From Haloarcula rara (GTDB taxonomy: Archaea > Halobacteriota > Halobacteria > Halobacteriales > Haloarculaceae): 64,000 bases of DNA. Both the position numbers and the translations under genes were made by a program. The DNA is taken from assembly GCF_029338235.1 (NCBI RefSeq), contig NZ_CP119785.1, positions 2,480,001 through 2,544,000 of the forward strand. The letters run 5' to 3'. The notes under the pieces are model-generated. The model was not told the DNA's origin, searched no databases, and worked only from the letters and a program-made list of their open reading frames with translations. Of this stretch, positions 49,731-58,526 are shown piece after piece. Each line of letters opens with the position of its first letter. Within the stretch, counting starts at the first letter, position 1.

Positions 49731-50704
49731 TATCGGCGCTGGTCTACGCCGGCGAGGAAGCGGTCGCCTACGACGACCTCACTGCGGCGCGACGGGCCGC
49801 CGGGACGACCTGGGTCCACGTCGCGGAGGCGAGCGACGAGGAGGTCGCGGCGGTCCAGTCGGCCTTCGACCTCCACCCGCTCGCTATCGAAGATATGCGC
49901 AGCGATGCGCGGGCTAAGACAGAGGAGTTCCGGGAGTACACCTTCGTCCTGTTGAAAGCCGTCAGTCTCACCTCCGGCGAGACCACCTTCGAGAAGGAGG
50001 TGACGACCAGACCGGTCGGCATCTTCATCGGCCGGGACTGGGTAGTCACGCTCGGCTTCGGCCCGCAGGGGCCGATACAGCGCGTGATGGACGCGGCCGA
50101 GCGCGGCGACGAGCGACTGCTCCAGCGGGGGCCGGATTTCACTGCCTGTCGTGCCATCGACGTCATCGTCGACGCGTACTTCGACCTGCTCGACGAGATA
50201 GAGACCGACATCGAAGAGATAGAGGAGGAGGTGACGGTCTCGACCGACAGCGAGACCATCGAGAAGATAAACGACGTCCGCCGGGACCTGCTCTCCTTTC
50301 GCAAACAGGTGTGGCCGGCCCGCGAGGCCGTCGGCCTGCTGGCACGGGGCGACCCGAAACAGATCCAGCCACAGACGGAGAAGTACTTCCGGGACATCTA
50401 CGACCACCTCGTCCAGATTGCCGACCTGACAGAGACCTACCGGGACCTCGTCTCCGGCGCGCGGGACATCTATCTCAACACCGTCTCGCAGTCGACCAAC
50501 GAGGTGATGAAAGTCCTCACCGTCGTCGCGACCATCTTCATCCCGCTCACGTTCGTCGCCGGTATCTACGGGATGAACTTCGCCGGCGGGCCGTACAATA
50601 TGCCGGAGCTGGGCTGGCGCTTTGGCTACCCGGCGGCGATGCTCGGCATGATTCTGATGGGCGCTACCATGCTGTTGCACTTCCGCCGGCGCGAGTATCT
50701 ATAG
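49727..50704 (+). CDS. corA: CorA-family divalent metal transporter
   Basis: 325 residues starting at GTG 49727, overlapping the preceding stop by 4 bp. A large cytoplasmic funnel domain with a long coiled helix (EEIEEEVTVSTDSETIEKINDVRRDLLSFRKQVWPARE) precedes two C-terminal membrane segments. The first ends with the diagnostic YGMNF motif (about residues 284-288). It imports Mg2+ or Co2+ as a pentamer. The C terminus ends HFRRREYL. Its stop overlaps the stop of the TctA-like gene. Confidence 0.95.
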   Translation: MISALVYAGEEAVAYDDLTAARRAAGTTWVHVAEASDEEVAAVQSAFDLHPLAIEDMRSDARAKTEEFREYTFVLLKAVSLTSGETTFEKEVTTRPVGIFIGRDWVVTLGFGPQGPIQRVMDAAERGDERLLQRGPDFTACRAIDVIVDAYFDLLDEIETDIEEIEEEVTVSTDSETIEKINDVRRDLLSFRKQVWPAREAVGLLARGDPKQIQPQTEKYFRDIYDHLVQIADLTETYRDLVSGARDIYLNTVSQSTNEVMKVLTVVATIFIPLTFVAGIYGMNFAGGPYNMPELGWRFGYPAAMLGMILMGATMLLHFRRREYL

Positions 50705-51924
50705 CGCCAGCGGGACCAGCAACACCCCCATGAGTGTCGCCCTCCGACAGCCCGTCGCCGGTGGCAGGTGGCCCAAAAGCGTCGCGGCGGCGAAGATACC
50801 GACACCGAGCGGGCCGGCGAAGACGGCCGAGAGAAGGCACAGGCCCACGAGCACGCCGACCGACAGCCTGGCCGGGTCCAGTCGCCCGATACGCCTGAGA
50901 TAGCGGTCCCCGAGCCGGGGCACGAGCACGGCAGCGACGACCGCCGAGATGGCGACCGCGGCGAGCAACGCTGGCAGTGCGAGCGGGACGCTCGCACGGT
51001 CGAGCGCAACCAGGACACCGGTTCGAGGGTCGCCGAAGACGACCAGTGCGAACAGGGCGAACACCGCAGTCGCCGTGTTGACGCCGCTGGTCGTCACGAC
51101 GAACGCTCGCGGCCCCCGCTGGGCGGTCAGGCCCAGCGCCAGCGTCGCGGCGACAGCACTGGAGACGCCGGGCAGATACCCGACGACGGCCCCGCATAGC
51201 GTCCCGATGGTCGCCAGCACAGCGACGGTGCGCCGGGGTGTCGTCACCGCCGCGTCGGCCTGTGGCGGGACGCCCTCGCCCTCGATGGCCGCCAGCAACA
51301 CCGGCGCGCCGAACAGTCCCGAGAACACCGGGACCAGCACGTCCGCGACGGGGAGGGCCCCCACGACCGGCGCGTCGAGTACGGCGAGCCCGAGGGCGCC
51401 GCTCGCCCCCAGCGACACCAGGGCGCCGACTCGGCGGTCCCACCCCGGCTCCGAGAGCACCAGCAGTACCGCGATACTGCCGAGTACCAGCGGCAGGTGT
51501 GCGGTGACGAGCGGGTAGAGACGGACCATCAGCCACGTGACTGGGACCGCAAGCGGCACCGCAAGCACCACCGCACTGGCGCTTCCCAGCGCCGAGAGTC
51601 GCAACGCCTCCCGGCCCCGCCCCTCGATGACGAGCCGGTGACTGGGCAAGCGCCGGCGGCCATCGCCGGGTCGGGAACGCCCAGGGCAAGCGCCGGCACC
51701 ACGTCCAGAAAGGTGTGGGTCACTCCCGCGGAAAGCATCGCCGCCCCGACGTAGACGCGCGGGCCCGGCACCGACCCTGCCGTCGCCGCCAGCAGGAGTG
51801 CGAGCGTATTGGCGTGGAGACCGGGGACCAGCCCGCTGACGGTCCCCAGACCGATGCCGGCGGCGATAGCCGCGAGCAGGGCGGCGACGCCGACGGGGTC
51901 GGCCGCGAATCTAACCGGGAGCAT
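50699..51924 (-). pseudogene. TctA/DUF112-like permease interrupted by a frameshift
   Basis: The N-terminal part (51924 to about 51650) reads LGTVSGLVPGLHANTLALLL...GAAMLSAGVTHTFLDVVPALALGVPDP, a TctA-type membrane start. It continues in another frame from about 51650 to 50699 with LPSHRLVIEGRGREALRLSALGSA and eight or so further hydrophobic segments. One missing base around 51647-51652 (plus-strand CTGGGCAAGCGCC) would join them into about 410 residues. It could be a true recent mutation or a sequencing error. The intact family transports organic acids or an unknown substrate; in the present form it is likely non-functional. Confidence 0.7.
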
Positions 51925-52024
51925 GGCCGGGGCTGGTCGCCCGCCCGTACTTGAACTTCCGTCCGCCGGCGTATCGCCGAGTGACTAACCGCTCCGGACA
52001 GCGCGGCCGCTTCCCGATGGCGTC

Positions 52025-52056
52025 AAAAAAGTATCTGGTTGAGACGGAGTCCGTCT
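52025..52056 (-). terminator. Terminator after the ribosomal stalk operon
   Basis: On the minus strand, 9 nt past the rpl12 stop, the hairpin AGACGG-act-CCGTCT (52056-52042) is followed after 11 nt by TTTTTT (52030-52025). The run of U residues is the kind of site used by the archaeal polymerase and FttA. Confidence 0.6.
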
Positions 52057-52064
52057 GTGCCGAT

Positions 52065-52400
52065 TTAACCGAACAGCTCGCCGAGGCCTTCGCCGTCTGC
52101 CTCGTCGTCGTCATCGTCGTCTTCTTCTTCGGCTTCGGCGACCTCTTCCTCGGACGGCTCGTCGTGGTCGGCCTCGTCGCCACCCTCGGCGGGTGCGGCG
52201 GCGCCGCCAGCGGCGACGGGTGCGGCGGCGGCCTGCTCGACGGCCTCCTCGATGTCGACGTCTTCGAGGGCGGCCACGAGGGCCTTGACGCGTGACTCCT
52301 CGACGGAGACACCGGCGGATTCGAGCACGTCGGTGAGGTTGTCTTCGTTGATCTCTTCGCCCGATTCGTTCAGGATGAGTGCAGCGTAAACGTATTCCAT
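52065..52400 (-). CDS. rpl12: Ribosomal protein L12 (P1/P2 stalk)
   Basis: 111 residues. The dimerisation domain is [45 protein letters not shown]. An Ala/Gly hinge ([18 protein letters not shown]) and a very acidic end ([21 protein letters not shown]) that contacts translation factors follow. Last gene of the L1-L10-L12 transcript, 18 bp after rpl10. Confidence 0.97.
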   Translation of the reverse strand: MEYVYAALILNESGEEINEDNLTDVLESAGVSVEESRVKALVAALEDVDIEEAVEQAAAAPVAAGGAAAPAEGGDEADHDEPSEEEVAEAEEEDDDDDDEADGEGLGELFG

Positions 52401-52418
52401 TGTTCTGTGTTGGTGTGG

Positions 52419-53462
52419 TTAGAACATCGCTCCGAGCGCGTCGCCGGCGTCTTCGTCGTCATCGTCGTCCTCGGCCTCGTCTGTCTCGGCCTCGGCGTCG
52501 TCGGCGTCCTCGGAGTCGGTGTCCTCGGTCTGGTCGTCAGCCTGTTCCTCTGCTGCCGGTGTGGCCTCCACGTCCTGGAGTTCCTCGGGCAGCGCGTCCG
52601 GGTCGTCGATCTGCGTGGCCAGGGCACGGAGCTGTGCGTCGGCCTTGCTGATGAGATCGGGGACGACCTCGGGGTCCTCGATGGCGGCCGAGAGCGCGAG
52701 GCTCTTGGCGTCGCCGGTCGCGGTCTGCAGCATCGTCGGGAGCGTGGTCGCGGTCGGGTACTCGGCGTTGACCGAGAGGTTGAACGCCCCGCTGACGGCT
52801 GCGGTGATGTCGCTCTCGTACTCCTCGACGTCGATTTCCAGCTCTTCGGGGTCAAAGAGCACGCCGTCGGAGAAGACGCCGCGGAGGTCGAGACCGACCT
52901 CTTTGGGCTCGATGTCGAGCTCGTTGAGGACGTTCGCGAGGTCCTGTGAGACCTCTTCGCCCGCGTCGAGCACGGTGGAGTCCGAGAGGACCTGAATCGA
53001 CCCTTCCTGGATGCGAGCGTCCGCGCCGATGGACTGGAGCTCGCCGACGAACGGGCCGGGGTCGACGCCGGTGTCGCCCTCTGGCACGACGATGTCGTTC
53101 GGGGCGACCTCGCCGGCGCCGATGGGCGCGGGCGTCTTCGAGGCCTCCAGTTCCTGGTACAGCGAGAACGGGTTGCTGTCGGTGCCAATGAGCCCGACCT
53201 GGCCGGCGATGTGCTCGGTCAGGTCTTCGAGGCCGTCGTCGACCTCCTCGAGCGCGCGGACCAGCAGGGTGTTCCGGGAGACCCGAAGCTCCGCGGTGCC
53301 GTGCAGGTCACGGCGCATGTCCTGGAGCTGTCGGGACGGAATCCCGGCGATGTTGACGACGCCGACCGAGTCGTAGGACTCGATCATCTCGACGATGTCG
53401 TCGACTTCCTCCTGCTTCCACTGCGGGATGGTCTCTGTCTTGCGTTCGCCTTCGGCGCTCAT
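52419..53462 (-). CDS. rpl10: Ribosomal protein L10 (uL10/P0)
   Basis: 347 residues. An rRNA-binding N-terminal domain ([44 protein letters not shown]), the archaeal P0 insertion (about 110-180), a C-terminal spine that binds L12 dimers, and an acidic tail ending [11 protein letters not shown], similar to the L12 tail. One base separates it from rpl1 upstream. It forms the base of the ribosomal stalk. Confidence 0.97.
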   Translation of the reverse strand: MSAEGERKTETIPQWKQEEVDDIVEMIESYDSVGVVNIAGIPSRQLQDMRRDLHGTAELRVSRNTLLVRALEEVDDGLEDLTEHIAGQVGLIGTDSNPFSLYQELEASKTPAPIGAGEVAPNDIVVPEGDTGVDPGPFVGELQSIGADARIQEGSIQVLSDSTVLDAGEEVSQDLANVLNELDIEPKEVGLDLRGVFSDGVLFDPEELEIDVEEYESDITAAVSGAFNLSVNAEYPTATTLPTMLQTATGDAKSLALSAAIEDPEVVPDLISKADAQLRALATQIDDPDALPEELQDVEATPAAEEQADDQTEDTDSEDADDAEAETDEAEDDDDDEDAGDALGAMF

Positions 53463-53463
53463 A

Positions 53464-54102
53464 TCAGGCCACCTCCACGGCGGGGCCCATCGTCGTCTTC
53501 ACGTAGATGGTGTCGACGTTGAGCGGCCCCTTCTCGAGGTCTGCGTGCAGGCGGCGGACGATGACGTCGATGTTGTCCGAGATGTCCTCGGCGGACATGT
53601 CCTCGGCGCCCACGCGAGTGTGGAAGGTCCGACGCTCACCGCTGCGCAGCTGCACGGTGTTTTTCATTCGGTTGACGACCTCGACGACGTCGTCGTCGGG
53701 GTCGAGCGGTTCCGGCATCTTCCCGCGCGGACCGAGGACGGTCCCCAGATAGCGACCGATGTCCTGCATGAGTCCCTTCTCCGCGATGAAGAAGTCGGTC
53801 TCATCGGCCAGATCCTTGGCGGCGTCATCGTCGTCGCCAAGCTCTGCGAGTTCGTCCTCGTCGAGTACGTCGTCTGCAACTTCCTCGGCACGGAGGGCTG
53901 TCTCGCCCTCGGCGAAGACCACAATGGTGGTCTCCTGTCCGGTACCGGATGGAAGAACGACGGACTCGTCGACGCGGTTCGACGGGTCGTTAAGGTCTAA
54001 GTCGCGCAGGTTCACGGCGAGGTCGACCGTTTCGCGGAAGTTCCGCTCAGGTGCCTCCTCGAGTGCGCGAGAGACTGCGTTCTCAATTTCCTGGTCTGCC
54101 AT
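53464..54102 (-). CDS. rpl1: Ribosomal protein L1 (uL1)
   Basis: 212 residues. It starts [37 protein letters not shown], and the second domain contains [11 protein letters not shown] (about 127-137). The C terminus is [17 protein letters not shown]. It binds 23S rRNA H76-78 and, in archaea, its own mRNA leader. A perfect GGAGGTG lies 6 nt before its ATG, unusual in a genome that mostly uses leaderless mRNAs. First gene of L1-L10-L12. Confidence 0.97.
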   Translation of the reverse strand: MADQEIENAVSRALEEAPERNFRETVDLAVNLRDLDLNDPSNRVDESVVLPSGTGQETTIVVFAEGETALRAEEVADDVLDEDELAELGDDDDAAKDLADETDFFIAEKGLMQDIGRYLGTVLGPRGKMPEPLDPDDDVVEVVNRMKNTVQLRSGERRTFHTRVGAEDMSAEDISDNIDVIVRRLHADLEKGPLNVDTIYVKTTMGPAVEVA

Positions 54103-54200
54103 TGTTCACCTCCGTAGTACGCCAAACGGCTTCTACGGGTCAGTGAAACAGGCGGATGCCTGTCTCGTCGGAGAAGAAGCCTATCGGGAACTTAAAGCCG
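54103..54200 (-). promoter_or_regulatory. Promoter and leader of the L1-L10-L12 operon
   Basis: On the minus strand, TATA-like TTTAAG (54196-54191) predicts a start near 54168 and a leader of about 65-70 nt. The leader carries paired arms ACAGGC/GCCTGT and ends GGAGGTG six bases before the ATG. For Halobacterium a 74-nt leader with an L1-binding site resembling 23S rRNA was described for this operon, so autoregulation by L1 is expected here too. The rest of the gap (54201-54290) holds no gene. Confidence 0.55.
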
Positions 54201-54290
54201 TCGAACCGCCAGTCCGAGCCCCCGCCGGTGGGGACAAAACGGTCGCTGCTCGGATGGAAAACGCGGAGAAGACCGCACAAACCGAGTCGC

Positions 54291-54779
54291 TTACGCCGAC
54301 GCCTGGGCCGCAAACTCGTCGTCGTACTCGCCGCCGTCGATGCGCTCCTTGAACTCCCGTGGGTCGTTACCCTCGATGGTGACGCCCAGTGATGCACAGG
54401 TGCCGACGACTTCCTTGGCGGCGTTTTTCAGGTCGTAGGCGAGCAGGTCGGACTGCTTTTGCTCGGCGATCTGCATGACCTGGTCGACGGTGAGGTTGGC
54501 GACGAACTCCTCGTGGGGCTCGCCACTGCCGGTGTCGAAGCCGGCCTCGTCCTTGACGAGTTCGGCCGTCGGCGGGACACCGACCTCGATGGTGAAGCTG
54601 CCGTCGTCGTCGTACTCTACGGTGACGGGGACTTCCGTCCCGTCGAACGCTTCCGTCTGGTCGTTGATATCCTGCACGACTGCCTGCACGTCCACGGGTG
54701 TCGGACCCAGCTCGGGACCGAGGGGCGGGCCAGGGTTGGCCTGCCCGCCGGGGACGAGCACTTCGATAGTTCCAGCCAT
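54291..54779 (-). CDS. rpl11: Ribosomal protein L11 (uL11)
   Basis: 162 residues from ATG 54779 (MAGTIEVLVPGGQANPGPPL); an in-frame TTG two codons upstream is ignored. The Pro-rich N-terminal domain (GQANPGPPLGPELGPTPVDV) binds the factor-binding centre with the stalk. The C-terminal rRNA-binding domain is DQVMQIAEQKQSDLLAYDLKNAAKEVVGTCASLGVTIEG. TATA-like TTTAAAC about 26 bp before the ATG points to a leaderless transcript separate from L1-L10-L12. Confidence 0.97.
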   Translation of the reverse strand: MAGTIEVLVPGGQANPGPPLGPELGPTPVDVQAVVQDINDQTEAFDGTEVPVTVEYDDDGSFTIEVGVPPTAELVKDEAGFDTGSGEPHEEFVANLTVDQVMQIAEQKQSDLLAYDLKNAAKEVVGTCASLGVTIEGNDPREFKERIDGGEYDDEFAAQASA

Positions 54780-54883
54780 GTCCAAGCAATCCCTCTCGGC
54801 GGTTTAAAGGATTGCGTTTCGGGGGGCGCTGCGTGAGGGCGACACACGATGTGGTCGGTAGCGGTAGCTGTAGCGGGAAGCAT

Positions 54884-54984
54884 ACCGCTCGCCTCTGGCG
54901 AGCGGTTTCCCCGGAATCGCCACAGGCGATTCCGGCCTTTTTCGCGAACGTTTTTCAAGGAGTGGTTCGCGCGAAGCGCGAACC
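54884..54984. repeat. Three perfect hairpins between rpl11 and the downstream small gene
   Basis: ACCGCTCGCC/GGCGAGCGGT with loop TCT (54884-54906), CCGGAATCGCC/GGCGATTCCGG with loop ACA (54911-54935), and GGTTCGCGC/GCGCGAACC with loop GAA (54964-54984). Stems are 9-11 bp and all perfect, with different sequences. They lie 3' of the minus-strand gene at 55005-55205. Confidence 0.6.
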
Positions 54985-55004
54985 CGACGATGAAAAAGGT
55001 TCGT

Positions 55005-55205
55005 TCACGCGAAGGTAACGCCGTTCATCGCGAGGAAGTCACCGGCATCTTTGATCTCGACGGGGGAGCCGATGATACGGACCTGTTCGTCCTCGGTGCG
55101 GACGGTGACGGTAAAGCGGGCTTCCAGCTCGTCACGGATCCCGTTTAACGCACCCGCAGGTAACAGAATCTGCGTGCTGTCACGGAATCGGTCCGCGTTC
55201 ACCAT
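55005..55205 (-). CDS. Small conserved haloarchaeal protein (VNG_1110C-like)
   Basis: 66 residues: MVNADRFRDSTQILLPAGALNGIRDELEARFTVTV, then RTEDEQVRIIGSPVEIKDAGDFLAMNGVTFA. It has the pattern strand, helix, two strands and helix, resembling a small KH-like or ferredoxin-like unit (note IIGSPVEIKDAGDFL). In Halobacterium a comparable gene (VNG_1110C) sits between rpl11 and the Drg GTPase, as here. An RNA-binding role is possible but unproven. The divergent drg gene starts 135 bp away. Confidence 0.75.
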   Translation of the reverse strand: MVNADRFRDSTQILLPAGALNGIRDELEARFTVTVRTEDEQVRIIGSPVEIKDAGDFLAMNGVTFA

Positions 55206-55339
55206 TATCGGTTGCTGGTGGCGGGCGTCCTATAGGTGTGTCGAAATCTTCGGGGATTAACCATGGTAATCAAGGGGTCACGGGAGGCCTCGGCCAGGGA
55301 AGAAAGCCTTATTCGGTGTGCGCGGCCGACGTACACACA

Positions 55340-56449
55340 ATGGGGCTCGAAGAGGAGATTCAGGAACTCGAAGACGAAATCGCCAGTACGCCCTACAACA
55401 AGTCGACAGAAGCGCATATCGGTCGGCTGAAGTCGAAGCTCGCGGAGAAAAAAGAGAAGTTAGAACAGCAGTCCGGGTCTGGCGGGGGCGGCGGCTACGG
55501 CGTCGAGAAACACGGCGATGCCACCGTCGCCCTGGTAGGGTTCCCCAGCGTCGGAAAGTCCACGCTGTTGAACGCGCTGACGAACGCCGAATCGGAGACG
55601 GGGGCCTACGAGTTCACGACGCTTGACGTCTATCCGGGGATGCTCAAACACAAGGGGGCGAACATCCAGATTCTCGACGTTCCGGGACTCATCGAGGGGG
55701 CCGCGGGCGGACGCGGTGGCGGCCAGGAGGTGCTGTCGGTTGTCCGCACCGCTGACCTCATCGTCTTCATGGTCTCGGTGTTCGACATCGACCAGTACGA
55801 CCGCCTGAGCGAAGAGCTGTACCAGAACAAGATTCGCCTCGACGAAGAGCCCCCACGAGTCAACATCCGGAAGAAGGGGAAAGACGGGCTCTCTATCAAC
55901 AAGGCCGCCGACCTCGAACTGGAAGAAGAGACCATCAAGGGCGTCCTGCGCGAGCACGGCTACGTCAACGCCGACGTGACCATCGGCGAGTCAGTCGACA
56001 TCGACCGGCTCGTCGACGGCGTGATGGACAACCGCGTCTATCTGCCCTCCATCGTCGTGGTCAACAAGGCCGACCTCATCGAACCCGACTACCTCCCGAC
56101 CGTGGAATCGGAGCTCGAAGAGCGCGATATCGACCCCGACGACGCTATCTTCATCAGCGCCGAGAAGGAGAAGGGGCTGGACGGACTCGTCGAGCGAATC
56201 TGGAACGAACTCGGCCTCATCCGTATCTACATGGACAAGCCGGGTCGGGGCGTCGACCGGGAAGAGCCCCTGATTCTCCGGGAAGGCGACACCGTCGATG
56301 ACGCCTGTGAGAAACTGGGCGGGAGCTTCGACGAGCGGTTCCGCTTCGCTCGCGTCACCGGCCCGAGCGCGAAACACGACGAACAGCAGGTCGGTCGGGA
56401 CCACGAACTGGCCGACGAGGACGTGCTTCGTATCGTCGCTCGACGGTAA
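55340..56449 (+). CDS. drg: Drg-family GTP-binding protein (OBG/DRG with TGS domain)
   Basis: 369 residues from ATG 55340 (MGLEEEIQELEDEIASTPYNKSTEAHIG); an in-frame start at 55238 is rejected. G1 is GFPSVGKSTLL (about 66-76), G3 DVPGLIEGA, and G4 NKAD in VVNKADLIEPD (about 242-252). A Gly-rich loop (SGSGGGGGYG) precedes G1. An S5D2L-like insert and a C-terminal TGS domain (LREGDTVDDACEKLGGSF) complete the Drg architecture. It is associated with ribosomes and translation. Confidence 0.95.
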   Translation: MGLEEEIQELEDEIASTPYNKSTEAHIGRLKSKLAEKKEKLEQQSGSGGGGGYGVEKHGDATVALVGFPSVGKSTLLNALTNAESETGAYEFTTLDVYPGMLKHKGANIQILDVPGLIEGAAGGRGGGQEVLSVVRTADLIVFMVSVFDIDQYDRLSEELYQNKIRLDEEPPRVNIRKKGKDGLSINKAADLELEEETIKGVLREHGYVNADVTIGESVDIDRLVDGVMDNRVYLPSIVVVNKADLIEPDYLPTVESELEERDIDPDDAIFISAEKEKGLDGLVERIWNELGLIRIYMDKPGRGVDREEPLILREGDTVDDACEKLGGSFDERFRFARVTGPSAKHDEQQVGRDHELADEDVLRIVARR

Positions 56450-56516
56450 CGGTTCCGCGAAATGCCTCGCGTACGCGCATGACCGTACCTATGTGTCTCC
56501 GGTCCTCCGGTCCGGT

Positions 56517-56963
56517 ATGGTCGCTGACTCGCGGCGTCGCCTCGCCGTCGTCGCTGTGCTGGGACTGCTCCCGTGGACAGTTCTGGTCATCGGCAGCGAG
56601 TTGACGCTGGTGTTTCCGGCCGGGCTCCTGAACACGAACCCGCTCCAGTTCGTCTCGATATACGACTACTTCCTCAGCTACACCGAGGGCCTGCCGTCGT
56701 TCATCCGGTCGTGGCGCACCGGCGTGTTGCTGTACGCTATTGCACTCCTGAGTGCGCTCTCCGGTGTGGTCTGGCGCGAGGACCCCCGCATCACCGCGCT
56801 GGCGCTCGTCGGTGCGGCGCTCTCACAGGTCGGCGTGTTCCTCGGGTTCAACAGGCGACTCGGGTCCCTCGCAGTACCGGTCGGGACAGTGTGCATTCTC
56901 GTGGCGGTCTGGTGGTACTACTGGCCGTTGCTCACCGCCGACGGAGCGCCGGACGACGACTGA
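56517..56963 (+). CDS. TIGR04206-like membrane protein
   Basis: 148 residues from ATG 56517 (MVADSRRRLAVVAVLGLLPWTV). Four membrane segments (about 9-30, 65-82, 90-108, 118-136), with GSELTLVFPAGLLNTNPLQFVSIYDYF between the first and second. The pattern matches the haloarchaeal TIGR04206 family as I recall it; function unknown. The frame is open further upstream but overlaps drg. Confidence 0.72.
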   Translation: MVADSRRRLAVVAVLGLLPWTVLVIGSELTLVFPAGLLNTNPLQFVSIYDYFLSYTEGLPSFIRSWRTGVLLYAIALLSALSGVVWREDPRITALALVGAALSQVGVFLGFNRRLGSLAVPVGTVCILVAVWWYYWPLLTADGAPDDD

Positions 56964-57014
56964 CTGACAGGAGCCGTCGGTACGCTTTTCGCCGTTCGGG
57001 CCGACCCTTCGACC

Positions 57015-57767
57015 ATGCTGACACTCGACCATACGATGATGCGTGTCGAAGACCTCGAAGCGTCACTGGACTGGTATCAGGACTACCTCGACTACGAGGA
57101 GAAGGGGCGCTGGGAGGCCGAGACGTTCACGAACGTCTTCCTCGGTCCCGAAGACGTCCACGAGGAAGGCGCGCTGCTCGAACTCACGTACAATCACGAC
57201 GACCGCACGTACACGCACGGGGACGCGTGGGGTCACATCGCCGTCCGCTGTGAGGACGTCTACGACGCATACGCGGAGCTGATGGACGCCGGTGTCGAGG
57301 ACTACCGCGACCCAGACTCCTGTGGCGGCTCGTATGCCTTCGTCAAGGACCCCGACGGCCACGAAGTCGAAATCGTCGAGCGCGACCACGGCGCGAAGTG
57401 GAGCCTCGACCACACCATGCTGCGGGTCGAAGACGCCGACAAGGCGATCGGCTGGTACACCCGGAAACTGGACTACGAGATGTTCCGCCGGTCCGAACAC
57501 TCCTCCTTTGCGCTGTACTTCCTGAAGCCTCGCGACGCCGCCGACGAGGCGATGTCGGTCGAGCTGACCTACAACTACGACGGCCGCAGCTACGACGTGG
57601 GCGACGCCTGGGGCCACGTCGCGGTTCGGACAGAGGACCTCCACGACACGTGGGAGACACTGATGCAGCGCAACGCCGAGGACTATCGCGACCCCGAGAG
57701 CTGTGACGACCGCTACGCGTTTACCAAGACCCCGCAGGGTCATGAAGTCGAGATTGTTAGGGAGTAG
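57015..57767 (+). CDS. VOC-superfamily protein with two glyoxalase-like domains
   Basis: 250 residues with two tandem vicinal-oxygen-chelate modules. Module 1 starts LDHTMMRVEDLEASLDWYQ (about 4-22) and ends GHEVEIVER. Module 2 starts LDHTMLRVEDADKAIGWYT (about 132-150) and ends GHEVEIVRE. Metal ligands His (LDHT), Glu (LLELTYN/VELTYN), His (WGHIAV/WGHVAV) and Glu (VEIVE) are present in both. Each pair thus resembles lactoylglutathione lyase; the actual substrate in a glutathione-free organism is unclear. Its stop codon lies in the first unit of a tandem repeat. Confidence 0.88.
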   Translation: MLTLDHTMMRVEDLEASLDWYQDYLDYEEKGRWEAETFTNVFLGPEDVHEEGALLELTYNHDDRTYTHGDAWGHIAVRCEDVYDAYAELMDAGVEDYRDPDSCGGSYAFVKDPDGHEVEIVERDHGAKWSLDHTMLRVEDADKAIGWYTRKLDYEMFRRSEHSSFALYFLKPRDAADEAMSVELTYNYDGRSYDVGDAWGHVAVRTEDLHDTWETLMQRNAEDYRDPESCDDRYAFTKTPQGHEVEIVRE

Positions 57768-58075
57768 CGAGGTTTGCGCGAGCGGAGTGAGCGCAAACCT
57801 CGTACCGAAGCGGCGAACAAAGTGAGCCGCGGAGGAGTAGCGAGGAACGTGACCAACGGGAGTGTTCCTCGCAGCGAAGCGGTGAGTGAAACGAACCGCA
57901 GAGCAGTCGCGAGATGTCTCGTTTTGCGAGAAATCCCGTACCGGACCGGTGACCGCAGGGAACCGCAGCGGAGTAGCGAGGTTTTCCACAACGCGTAAAA
58001 CTCCGAGGCGATGCGGTCAGCGAAGCGAACCACAGAGCAGTAGTGGAGCTCTCTCACTGCGACCAGTGGTGAGGG
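57763..58075 (+). repeat. Tandem array of about 68-bp double-hairpin units
   Basis: A GAGTAGCGAG-like boundary recurs at 57763, 57835, 57904, 57971 and 58038 (spacing 72, 69, 67 and 67). The first boundary contains the TAG stop of the VOC gene. Units contain two hairpins: for example AGGTTTGCGC/GCGCAAACCT then GCGGC/GCCGC in unit 1, and GCGAGGAAC/GTTCCTCGC then GCGGT/ACCGC in unit 2. Stems differ but remain paired. Units end AACCGCAGAGCAGT-like. The rest of the gap (58076-58526) holds the S-layer promoters and no gene. Confidence 0.72.
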
Positions 58076-58287
58076 TTTGCCCACCGCTTTTGCATTGGCA
58101 CCAGCAGTGAGCAAACGGCACTAAGCTGTGCGCGCTATGTAAACAACGGATAGGTACCAGCGAGTGACACCGTGACCGCCCGGCTGGTCAATGGCCGCAA
58201 GGGAGTGCGCTTAGCGGGGGAAATCCGGCTTCCCCTTGGTATTTGAACCCATGCTGTCAGACGCACGAATGACACATATCTGATAGT

Positions 58288-58388
58288 CGCCACAAAGCCC
58301 TTATACTGGCACAGGAGCGGCTCTATGCTTGGAATTCGGGTGTGGGGAACTATGTCATCCCACACCCTTGACCACAAAGCATTTATAA
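58288..58388 (+). promoter_or_regulatory. Two tandem promoters of the S-layer gene
   Basis: CCACAAAGCCCTTATACTG (58290-58308) and CCACAAAGCATTTATAAC (58372-58389) share CCACAAAGC followed by a TATA box, about 82 bp apart. Between them is an inverted repeat GTGTGGG/CCCACAC (58340-58366). The second would start transcription near 58412, leaving a leader of about 115 nt before ATG 58527. Long leaders and multiple starts are known for other haloarchaeal S-layer genes. Confidence 0.6.
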
Positions 58389-58526
58389 CATCCGACGTAG
58401 GTTACATCCGTACCCCTACCCATGGCGCCAGAAGTGAGTACACCGGTTCGGTCTATGCGTGGTCGCGGTGACCACGTCCCGACCACGTGGAAAACGGCTG
58501 ACGCCGCCCGATAGCAACCAACAACT

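Noticed and set aside
57763..58075. Possible CRISPR array because of regular spacing
   Set aside because: Repeats are degenerate, units consist of hairpins without unique spacers, and no cas genes are present in the window.
58200..58260. Possible tRNA fragment (GGTATTTGAACCC)
   Set aside because: Only a T-arm-like stretch is present; no acceptor or anticodon stems could be built around it.
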